Assembly: GCF_021018895.1 (NCBI RefSeq)
Contig: NC_079375.1
Span: 14,646,992-14,710,991, forward strand
DNA: 64,000 bases
Source: Seriola aureovittata
Lineage: Eukaryota > Chordata > Actinopteri > Carangiformes > Carangidae
Direction of reading: 5' to 3'
Below the pieces are notes generated by a model. That model saw only the letters and a list, made by a program, of their open reading frames with translations. It was not told the origin of the DNA and did not search any database. The position numbers were made by a program, and so were the translations under genes. Of this stretch, positions 23,801-36,400 are shown piece by piece; position 1 is the first letter of the stretch, and every line of letters begins with the position of its first letter.

Positions 23801-26800
23801 AACCTGGACCAGGGAGTCTGTCCGTAAACTGTGATGGATACTTCAGTGATAATTTAACTGTTGACCATTTTCTCTTCTAAATAAGTTTGGTTACCTGGGG
23901 GTTTGTTTAAAAACTAATTCTGTCTCTTGGCCTGTCAGATTTCTTTTTAGTGATGCAGCCATGCTCCCAGATCTCACAAAATAACTTGGTGAGCCCAAAG
24001 TTATCAATACAGATTGAAGTGATGCCCATAAGTTGTAATAAACTGGAATTATCGCTCTCATATGAATTGTTGGTGTGGTGTTCAGTGGCACCATCGCTGG
24101 CGATCTGTTCTCTCTGGCGTTCCAGGTACCGAGGGCAGTTTGCTTTGAGTTGTGTGATTCCACGAAGCTCTCTGAAGCGATACAGAAAGGCCTGCTCTTC
24201 CTTCTGCGTATGAGCCGCCAAAACCTGCTTAGTCAACCCCAGCTTCTTGTACGATTCCCTCTCCTGGCTGGGAGGCGAAACAGCACAAGGAGGAACACCG
24301 ATGTTTTGGCTGGATTCTACCGTCTCCCCTGTTCCTGGTACATCCTCTATGATCTCTGCTTGGATGACAGCGGGCAAACAACTTTAACATACTGTTAAGT
24401 AATGAAAGGTGGAGTTTTTATGCAATACAACATATGCAGTAAAAACAACAGAAGCAATGTTGACCAATCACTGTAGTTGCTTGCATTGGAACATATAATG
24501 GACACCACTGAAAAAAGCATTAACAATAAAAATGGAAGAAACTTTCAAAGAATCACTCAAGTCGGAACCACTTTCAAGATTATCAGAGGCCACTGGTCAA
24601 ATGACAAGACTGTGAAAGAATTGTACAGTCATTGTGTGTAACCAATATTATTCAGGTATGTTGTGTTTACATCAATGCCGATCAGAGCTGGAGCCGATAA
24701 ATACCGGTGTCTACTGAGTCATTTGACCCGGGTGTGAATGCCAGTTGTCCCCTTCTTCATTGCTGACAAAAGCCCAATGATAGCAGATCTTAGCAGGTTT
24801 TTTGACCAGTGGAAAAGCGGCCTGATATACTTTGTTTGCCCCAAATACATGTTCACTCCTTCATTGGGTTGTTCGCTTGACCTAGTGTCAGTGAGGCTCA
24901 CTCATTGGCTATAGTAATTACTACAGTAAGTACTTCTTCAAATGAGTACACAGATGTGGACCTGCACTACTGCGATAAAGCTCGATCCAATAAACATGAG
25001 TCTTGGATTATTATTGTCTACCCATGTCTGTCTAAATTTATCACTAGCATGCATAATACTGTACACTGCATGCTTACAATGAGAAAAATGCAACACTAGA
25101 TGACCATCAGTAGCTTTGTTTTTGTTAGGGACTACAACAATCAATTTTTCCAACTAGAAACTGTTGGATGAAAAATGAGAAGGAGAGCTGCCACTGATGT
25201 GTCACACATTCTTAAGTTTTTACATTAGGCTGTTATTTTGGATGGGACCAAATAACCCTGAAAAAATTTGTGTGCACCGATCAGATCTATAAATTTTACA
25301 TAGTGGGGGGGACTTTACTTTTTCTGCGTTTTGAGAAATAGATTGCCAGCATCCCCTGATAAAGTGGATACGCACACACACCCACACACACACACGCAAA
25401 GACACAGAGAAAGCGTGTACACATATGGCTACAAGTTAAGTAAAGTTGCATTTACAGTGCTGTGAAAAACCATTTACCCCTTCCCCAATTTCTTCTATTA
25501 GTGAATATTTGTCACACGGAGTAGCTTCAGATCTTCAAAATGTAACATTAGACAAAGGGATAAAAATGACCAAAACAAGCAGCTGATGCTTGAAGATCTA
25601 CCACTGTGTCTGAGCTGAAGTATTTCTGTAAGGAGTGGACTAAAATTCTTTGAAGTGATATCAAACTTTCAAATTTACTTAACAATTAATGCAGATATTG
25701 CTGCTAATTTTGTGCAACCTGCTATAAAGTGGCCAATACCTTTTCAAATGGGTGATATGGTCTTTGTTCCACAAGTTAATAACATAATACAGTAAACAGT
25801 ATATTAACTCAGCTTTTTTTGTCTTAAGACTACATTTTGCCTTGGATTTGATACCTTAGTACAACAAATATCCAATAATAGATGAGATCAGGTTGGAGGT
25901 AAATACTTTTTCACGGCACTGTACCTGACTCTGGTTGAGGTTTCTTGTCCCCAACATGCACTATGGTGCTACTGTAGCTACACTGGCTGGTTATGGACAC
26001 CACACTTTCTGGTTTGTTAGGCACAGGTAGGGGCAGCGAAGTGCCCACTACCGCTGTGGCTGCGTCACTGGACTTTTTGTCTTGATTGTCCAAAGCGGAG
26101 AGACCAGACTGATCCTTCAACAAGGCTGGTTCTGCCAAAGAGAACAGAGAACAAGATATACTGACAAGGTGCTGGCATTGTAGAGTCTGAGAGAGAAGTT
26201 TAAAGGGCAGAGTGTGAAGGCCTTAGAAGGCTGTAGCTTTGTATAATGAGGTGACAATAAGTGTCTGGTAACCTTTCAAGGTATGAACTGAAGCATTGCC
26301 ACATACCTTCAGACACCTGCATGTTGTTGGATCCTTTCTGTTTGTCCTCATCTGAGTTCGAGGACGTACTGTTAGAGGAAGACTGACACTTTCTCTTCAT
26401 GGTGATCGGAATATTACAGCTCTCCAAGTACCTACAGAAATCACAACAAAATGAGGACTTTCTGCATTTTTACCATCTATTACAACTAGCTATCTGCAAG
26501 AGCAAACACGTCGCAAAACTACAGTTACCGCCTCATGGTTGCATGCCTTTGCCAACCAGCTAAGTTGGCAAGATGGCCATATGGATATAAAATGTCACCA
26601 CTTCATCATTTTATCCTTTTAGACATTTGCGTTAACTTGTGTCATAATTAGTTATAGCCAGAAATGTATTTTGTGGCACTACCATGACCTTGACCTTTGA
26701 CCAAGAAATTCTAATCAGTAGAAATCTCACCTCAAGTCATATGTTTTCTATTGGTGCTTTGATGGAAAACTTAGTTTCTAAAGCTTGCATTTACCATACC

Positions 26801-29800
26801 AATTATACAAATCTGGATATACATTGTCCCCTATACTGGACAATCCAGGATCATGGTTGCCATTCCTTAAAATCATGTCAGCTTTTGTACCTGATGACAC
26901 TGTCCAAACAGCTCATCTGCTGGTAGGAGTAGGAACTCTGATCATTGAGGGACAGCTCCTCCTGCAAAGATGCCCTACTCTCCTCCATAGTCAACCCGGT
27001 CTCCCTCCAGTTGAGAGAAGTGGCTGAGTCTTTGGGCCGCACCACTGCTGGGCTCTTCTGTACAGACTCTACTGGAGAGAGGCCAGGAGTTAGGGGACGA
27101 GTGCAGGCTGGGGTCACTTATACAACAAATATTACAATTTCCCAACAACTGAGGCACAAAAAGACACATCAGCTTTCTTATTCCCTCTATGGGTTCGATA
27201 CACTCTCTCAACTGTTTACACACAATTACACAGGCAATTATCAGCTGGACTTACTGCCATTTCTTTTCTTGTGGTCAGGTTTGGTTGTTTGCTGCTCCTG
27301 GCTCTTCTGGAGGTGAATACCTTTACAGATTTCCTGAAAGGTTCGCTGTGAAACAGAGACACAAGACAGTCTGTATAACTTCTGTTAAAAGAAGCTCCAC
27401 TGAAATTTAAAATATGATGAATTATTGTGAAAAGTCAGACAGCCCAGTAGTATTGTTGGATAATCCTGTACACTTATGGTACTGGGCTGAAACACGCGCT
27501 TCTAAACTGCAAGTATTGGGGTTACTCACGGGTCTGGCTTTGCTGCTCACTTCCTCCTCCTGCTCCTCCTGTCGCATCTTGCTCTTGGTCAGGTTGTCAC
27601 TAGAGGAGGACAGGCCCAGAAGCTGATCATTGCTGTTTAGACTTGCGTAGCCACTGGACCCACAGTTATGGACCGGCTGGTGACAGATAAAGAGAGGGAA
27701 GAAGGAGGTTAAAAATGGAAGAGATGGAGAAATTGAGTCTCAAGGCAAAGCGAACTACCTAAAATAATCCAAGTGTTGCTCTACTTTTTTGGTTAGTTCC
27801 TTAGTCTCTTTTGGGTTTGAAGGTCTTAAGGTTGCTCTTCCACCCTGTTGTGTTCTGTGATTACAATTTTTTTAAATATAATTTGATATTTTTTTTGGAA
27901 GTAAGATGTTGCTTTAATCCCTCAGCTGTATACTAACATTTACATCTCTTCTCTGATTAACGTTATCTCTGCTAGCTTCTATGATTTCACACAGCCTAAA
28001 TAATATACCGTCCTCTATAATCTATACCTTACATCCTGAATTTTCTTTCATTTCTTATTGCCTCTCACCTGTAGTAGGAGGCGGTGGATTTGCTCAGTAA
28101 TCTCTTGGATGTCAGAGTCCATGGTCTTCATCTCGCTGACAGAGGAGCCCGGCGCCACGAAAACATCTTCATTCACAGGCCCCCTGTAAGACAACAACAA
28201 ACATCAGTGGATGAAGCTCCATCAAACAACTTTGAAAACTTGTTTTTTCCTTCGGGATTTACATGTATGACGGACTCCACTTAGAGATTACAAGTCTAGT
28301 ACTCACATTCGGACTTTGTGTCTCCCGATGACAAATGAAACTTTGCGGCTCCAGGGATTGACAAAACTGGACCAGCTGGTGTCTAGGATGATGTATTCTC
28401 CGTTTCGTGCACAGAACCGGATGGAGGAATGGTCAAATGGCTGCCCTGCGAACTGAAGGACTGCAGGCAAAGCCAAAAAAAAACAAAACATGGTTAGTAC
28501 ACTGAGGGAGTACAAGCAGGAAATTCTTTCCCCATCTTTTTAATTCTGTGGGCTCACTCTTTCTGTGAATGGCCAGCATGATCGGTCGGTCATTGGGATG
28601 CAGGTGGAGGAGGATTGGTGTGCCAATCAGGTCCTGGGGGAGGTACCCAAGCAGAGGAACCGCCCTGATACAAACAACACACATCTCAGTTAGTTAACTA
28701 ACAACAGTACAAACTGAGCCTTACTTGCATAGCTCAGTGATCTCTGTGCAAATACTCAAGATTTCGCTTACCGCTCATCCACATCCTGGAACACACAACT
28801 CGGAGTGTGTGTGGTTGTGAAGATACGCTTGTCTGTTGGAATTCTGGGTGCTTTAAGGAATAGAAACGATATGTGATATTAAATGGCTTTTTCGCTAAAG
28901 CCTTTCTTAGATTTTTGTGTGATTCATAACTGGTCATCCTGAACCTGCAGTCAGGATCTTACCATCATAACCAGAGTGAACCCTCTCAGCCAGGAGGAGG
29001 CAGCAAAACTGGTCTTCAGCATGTTCTGTGTCTTGAACCTTCATCAAGTAGGGCGTCATGCGGAATGGATAGTACTGCAGATTGCCCTCACACTCTTTAC
29101 CACCACTGCAAATTAGATAGAAGAGTTAAATTAAACTTAATCAAATAAGGATGGTCTACTTTATTCAAGTATTCACAAATACTCTCAGTCAAGGTTCATG
29201 GATTTTGGAATTCAATATTTTGAACACATGGGGGTGCTGTGTAGTTATTTTTCCATCTATATGTGTGAATGTTGATGCATACATTCTTAAATTTCTGTTC
29301 TTGAGAGGCTGAGACCAGTGTGAGGATGTTTTAGCCATTTTAAACACCATCAACACCATTTCTACATCAGGTGAGGTCAATAAGATCAGATTTAAGGTTC
29401 GTAATGAAAAAATAACGTCAATGGAACTTCTAACAAATATAATAAGCTGTGGGTGCGTGTGTTTTACATGGGTGTGTGTGTCCGTCTGCTTATATGTATA
29501 ACCCTGGCCTGGAAAAAGCATCCGATTACAGTTAACACGCTTATGATGTCACAAACTAATTGAAAAGCATCTAGAGTGGAATGAAAGTATGAATATAAAA
29601 CACAAACAGGTACGAGGAGCAGATGGTCTGACACCGTGTCTGAACCAACACCCACTCACCTGATACGACAGAAGAAGGATTTCTCCTGCATGCAGTCAGG
29701 CTGGGATGAGTCTGAAAAGGGGAAAAACATGTTTAAATTTAACAGCAACATGATCTTGCTAAATGCTCAGCTCCCGCAGGCGATTGAGGTTTGATTAATT

Positions 29801-32800
29801 CCATCTAAAAACACCATTTAGGAGCACAGCTCTGCACTTAAATGCAACAAATTTACACTGAGTTGGAGTGAGTGCAGCTCTGGGTCTGACGTCTTGAAAA
29901 GATTCAAGGCCACAGACCAACAAGTCAATCTGGCCATTATCAATTAAACTGTACAGGATACAATGAGCTCTCAAACACAGAAAATTGTAAAAGGTCAATA
30001 ATCTTGACCTTCTGCACCTACGGTCACAATGTTGTTAATGTTTTCTTAATTTGTGCATTCAGACTGAGACAGCTCAGTCTACTCTATGAAGCTTAGATGA
30101 AAGGGAATCAGTTTTATGAATGATACAGTCAGGTTGACCTGATCTTGTTGGCAGCAGGCTGTGCTTTCCTGACTTGTTCCCAGACAAATTTCTGATGTAC
30201 TATCCCAAAATCTCAGTCATGTCTTGTATCCTTTATTCACTTTCTTATGTAGAGAAGGTACTCTTGAGAATAATTTTTATAGGAAGTGAAAATGAAGTAA
30301 CAAGACCATCTTATCTCTAGTTGTAGGTTTTGTGGTGCAGTTGTTACCAGTGCTTGGCAGCATCTGGAAGATGCCTGATCTGCTGATAAAGATTTCTCAC
30401 TTTGTTTGCACTCAATCATTCTGTTTCTCCATAGCTGTTATTTCTGTCAACTCTGTATATACAGCATCTATTGAGAGTCTGGCTGTCCCGGGAGAGAGAT
30501 TCCTTCTATTGGTTTCCCCCATTTTTTCCTTATCTGAATTGAGGGTCTAAGCATAGAGGGAGTCCTATGTTGTACAGACAAATTTGTAACTTTGGGCCAC
30601 ATGAACAAAATCGAGTTGACTTGTTATTCTCATAAGTACAAACATGGCCAAAGATGCCCTCAATGGGCTAATTGATATTGTGTCTGGGTAAGAGCGGTGT
30701 AGTTTTTGTACCTGCTCCAGTGCACATGCTCCAGGAGGGCAGGCGGTAAGGCGTTGTGAAGCTGTAAAACACACTAACATCCTGCGGTGTCAGGAACTCC
30801 ACAAACTTGGTGTTCTTGAACACATCTCTTTTACAGTTGAGGATGGAGGCAGCCTGATCAGAAATGTAGACGATCCTTCCTGTGATGAGAGACACTGCTA
30901 CTGCAAAAATGTCCTGTAGAAGACACAAAATCCAAATTGTGGGATGAAGGAGAAAACTTGTACCTGACGGCACAAACACTCATCAAACAAATCTGACAAC
31001 ACATCACTTAATTCTTCGAAAGCAGGAGTACATTTACTGAATTGTCAAAGCATTCATCTGTATATGCAGCTATAAAGAACTTAAAGATCAGTATTGTTTC
31101 TAAAATTATGAAATTACTCACATTATTTTTGAGGGTGTATTCAGAAGTGATACTGTCTATTTCCTCTATTGTATAAGACGATACATCCAGGCCTGAAGGT
31201 TGACTGTCATTGGTCATCAGAAGCTGGTAATATTCCTCATTGGCTGCAAAAGCAATATTACAATGACTCGTCACAGTCTGGTCAAAACATATACGCAATA
31301 CAAAAACAGATGGTATTTGGAAACTGATAGTTTCATGAAAACAGCAATGACGATCTCGGGTAAGGAGAGAAAAAAAAATGACCTACGCATGTTGAAGTCA
31401 CAGACATTTTTTAATGATGAAAAATGTCTGAGCGCTACAGTAAAATGCGTCATATTCTTTAACAACTGTGCTGATGACTGTACTGTTTAACCACTACCCG
31501 CCCATTTCCATTTATAAACATTTAGACAGGGTGGAATTAAGCATTTACAGACCATTACCGATAGAACTGCCTATAGAAACATTCCCTCCTGCTCAAATGA
31601 TGCCTTTTTGCTTTGCCATTAACTGCTAAGACATTCTTGTGAAACAAATAGCCACATTTATGCATTCACTCATTAATGTCTCATTAAGTACAGACACTGT
31701 AGCATCAAAGTAAAAATATCTATATCCAAACTGTGAATTTGAACAGGCCACGAAAACACAGTAATGTGTTATTGTAAAGGTTGATACTTAATCACAATGC
31801 AGAAGGACAGAGAGGAGGGATGCTGAATGCACTTTACCTTCCACTTGTTTGACACAGCGCAGCGCGTACTTGAGGGTGTTCAATGTGGAGGACTTGTTAT
31901 TGTGTCTCTTCTCAGCAGGAAGGTGAAGCTTCAGCTCTTTCAGGGTTTTAATCACCTCCTTCTGGGTCTTAGCTTTGGCAGACTCCTGACTACTGCAAAT
32001 TGCACAGCGACACACACATGCACAGTAGCATGTCAAATATTGCAACAGGGAAAACAGTCCCTCAGAGAAGATTAAAACAACAGAAATAGTGACAAAGTGT
32101 CATTTTGTAAGGTGCACTGATGTTAAACTAAGAATGAGACTGTTATCCTGTGTGGTGAATGTTTTCGGTTAGTCAACGGCGGTCAGTGCACTTACCTGCA
32201 GCCACTGGTTGAGGGGTTGTCCTGCTCTGAGCTCAGCAGACTGAAGGCGTTTGAGCTGCTCGGAGGAGATGGACTGTGGGAGTTCGAGCTGCGGGAGAGA
32301 CAAGGACAATTGAACATCTTGCAAATTACTTAAATTACCTCAAAGAGTCACACAAACAGAGGAGAGAGACACAGCTGATTCGAACTCCTCCCTCATTAAA
32401 TTTAAGTTTAACAAAAATATAATCAAACGGAAGACTGACAGGCCAAGTAGAAAACGTCACCATCATTTTCTGATTTTTCTGAAGCACAAATTTCACACGT
32501 CTCATACATGCATCTCCTTCTCACTCTTCACACCGTTGCTAAGGTGCTCAATTTACCTGCATATAAAAAAAAAAAAAAGAAGTATACTCAGTTGCACAAT
32601 ATGGGGTGTTGTTAAGGTGAGCCGAAAAAAGACCAGTTGATTCCTGCCTTTGTGGAAGTGAATGGGAAACAGTGGGCATGTAGCTTCACCTCTCATTTAG
32701 GAGCCAGGCAATAAAAGAAACTACACTCCAAATCTGAGGTCAGACTCACGTCCTTGAGGACCTCAAGTACGTCTGTAGCTCACAGGGTACATAGCAGGAG

Positions 32801-33409
32801 AGCACCATTACAGTAAAAATTAGGCATCAAAATACAACTGGGGGCAGGGATGCTGCTGGAAATTCTGGGATCAAGAAAACAGCTCTCTTGGTGGACTGAA
32901 ATAGTACTTTTCTTCAGGAAATTGTACCAGGTTTAAATAAAAACCACATTCTGAAGGCCTCATTTTTCCTAAGCCATTTTACTAAAACTACATTTGAAAA
33001 AATGTTATACATATTTAAATAAATATTTACATGTAAATAGTGAAAGTTCATTCTAGACCTAAAGAGGAGGTTGACAAAAGTAGTTTGAGCTTTTTCCAAA
33101 AGTTCTGAGTTTGAGAGTCTGTCTTCCTCAGCAGATGGAAGTTTGCTTGGTTGCCACCTTCCTTGTGTCATGATAACCACCAACCACCATTTCAAAAAAC
33201 TGTCTATTGAGAAAGACTCTGAGATCCATTGGAAAGTTCTGTCAAAAGCTCCAAAGTGGACGCTGAGAAAAATATTATTTGTCAAACTTAACAAATAATG
33301 TATCTTTTCCATGCATGAATGTAGGTCTGTTAAATACTTTTGAAAACAAAAAACATGTATGGGTAGTGGAAACACATCATGTCTACTAATCATCTAGGTC
33401 TGCATGCAT

Positions 33410-33450
<41 letters not shown>

Positions 33451-36400
33451 CCACTGCATTAACCTACAAGCTTAACACTACACTAATACACTCAAATCGA
33501 CAGCTCTTAGAAACAATGATTCACCTGAACTACAACACAGGTTACTATGAATAACCTGCTTACCTGGTCAAGAATAGACAACACCTTTACAAATAGCCTC
33601 TCCAAGCAGGTATCTAATTCTATCAAATATAGCCTTCACTACTCAGGAATGCAACAGCTGGTTTTAGACTGGACAGACTTAACATGTAGTGTTCAGTTGG
33701 GTTATTTGCAACTTTGCAGTAAGTCTGTCAATCATGGAAAGATCTCACGAAGAGAAAGAGCTCAAACAGGCAGGGGAGTCTCTGTTTCAGTTTCTGTTCT
33801 GTGCGGTGTGTCTCTGCTCAAGGTGAAGATGAGGGCAAAGTGGCCTTGTTTAATCAGAAACCTTCAACCGACAGCCTGTATGAACATCTGACCTCTTACC
33901 ACGCCAGGTGTATGTTAGGATATCTCGTTACACTGAAGAGACATGAATAACACAGTGAATCAACTGCATATGAATAAGGCAAAGAGGAGCTCCAGTGGGC
34001 TAAATGTCTGGTGTGTTTTTCCATTCTGCATGACAGCTATACACAAGCTATATGCCTATAAATTAATTTAGAGTTAATAAATGTGCATTGTGTGTTTTCT
34101 TTTGGATAAAAGACAAAGTATCTTACATCCAAGAATATTCACAGGCTGAGCCTATAGAATAAGCTGTTTTCTGACAGTTTATATGCTCATCATTTCCTTG
34201 ACAAGCGGGTCTAAGTAGTAGTAGTGAAATTTACTCATGTTATGTGTTATGTTAAAGATTTAGCAAGGCATTGGTTGCTTTGCAAGTACAGTTGGCATAA
34301 TTAAGCCTTTGGATTCACAATAGAGCAGTAGACGATAGTGTAGCCCAGGGTTGTGTGTATGCGGCCCACTGTATTAGCCTACAAGCTTATCAGTGCACTA
34401 ATACACTGAAATTAGCAGGTCTCAAGACTCATTGACTCACCTTTCACATACCTGTTTCTATAAATAACAGGATTAAATGACTTAGCATAGACACAACATT
34501 TGCAAATACCCTCTCCGAGCACAACCAGGGACCTCATTTTACAAAATACACTGAGTCATCAGTTTATAAGATACACCTGTACTATATTATAATTAGCTTT
34601 TGTTGAAACTGTGTCAGAGTACAAAACTGCTCAAGCTCTGTCATGTTGTATGGGGACTGTGAGTTAACTGTGAGCTGTGACTTAACTGAGCAACTTTCAA
34701 GTACTGCAACCAAATTTGAACTAAACTGCTTCAACAGTGACTTTATTGTTGTTTTGAAGCTATTCCTGTGTTTCTTTTGCTTAATCTTTGTCATTGTCTC
34801 GCTGGAAAATGACCCTAAGTCACACTTCTCTTGCAGACTACACCAGATTCTACCACACATTTCTCAGTATTTTTGCTTTATCATAAGCCTGTTGCACAGA
34901 AGCATCCCATCAGCATCATGCTGCGGCCACCGTGCTGCATGGAGTTGATCAAGAAGAGTTTACACCAAAAACAGTTAAATTCTGGTCTCATCAAAGTACA
35001 GAACCTTCTCTCCTACATGTCCTCTGTCAAATGTTAGCCCAAATGTCCTTTTGCCATAAAGTTGTGAAGTGTGACCCAACCAGGCAATTTGTTTGTTTCC
35101 CTCCATAATGTTTTTTCCAGGCAGTTTGATAAACCAGCAGTTAAGCCTTATAGATGTATTTCGTAATCAAAATGCACTTGTAAGGTGTATAATAGATATG
35201 TTGACATGTCATAGCAAGAAAAGTGAAGGTGTAATTAGTAACATGACTAAGGACTGCAGAGCATTAAGGTAAGCCACTTCCAGGGCTCACCCAAGCGAAT
35301 GTTGCACTGGGACACTTGAAGGAACGCATCCATTATTAATGTTATTAGTTACACCTATGCTTTTCTTGCTGTGACAAGGCAAACTGTCTACCATCGTTTG
35401 GTGATAATGATTTATCACAATAAATACCTATGAAATCAATTATTTTGTGGTTTAAATTGGTGCCCAATTTAGATGCATTTGCAGAGATAGATTTTCACTC
35501 TGATATTAAAGTTTATGTTAATGTTGTAAAAAAATGATGGATCAATAACACTGTCCAAAATGTGGAACAGTTTCTTTAAGAGCTATATTACCCTAAAATG
35601 ACCCAACACTAAAACACATATACTCTCTCTCTCTCGCTCTCTCATACAAATGTAAAGCTGAGTGCAACAGATGGTTGAAGCGGGATCTGTGACACAAGAC
35701 AAATGGTGCTTTTGGTCAGCAAAGTCAATGAAAATCCCAAACTCCAAATGCTTTAATAATCAAATGAATGAGTTAATCTCTTGGAAGACTGTCATTTGAT
35801 GAATTACAAATGGTCAATATCTCAGTATAAATACGCAGATTGTTTGGCTGTCAAGTATCATGTTTTTCATTAGTGGCCTGTTTCAAATAGAGACAAGGAA
35901 TTTGTCGTTGAGGAGTGGTTTCCAAAAAATTGGTACAAAAGGTTAGAAGTTCGACTGAAGAGAGGGAGGGGTGAAAGACAAAGAGGGAAACAAAAACAAA
36001 GTGAGAGATAAAGTCATCCCGTCAGCGGATGAGGGAGGGAGCTGGTGTGTGTTAGACTAATGTACGATACAGACAGGAAGAGGGAGGGGTTTAAAAAAAA
36101 AAAAATCTGGATTCAAAAGCTCGAATGAGGTAAGAGGGATAGGGCTGGGAGTGAGAGAGAAAGACCATGAAAGCATGCAACCCCGCTCGCTCAGCCCAGT
36201 AATAAACAGAGACAAACACTGTGTTGCTGGGCAATAACAAGGAGTTGGAGAGCGTGACACAACCCATCTGGCATTAAGAGAAAACCAGCCTCCAGCCTCC
36301 AGCCTCCCGGATGACATCAATGCAGTCTTCCTATTGGGAACAGAAGTCCTTTCATTTTTTCCACTGCTCAGGGCTCACTCTGGCTGTCTCCGAGGCGGAC

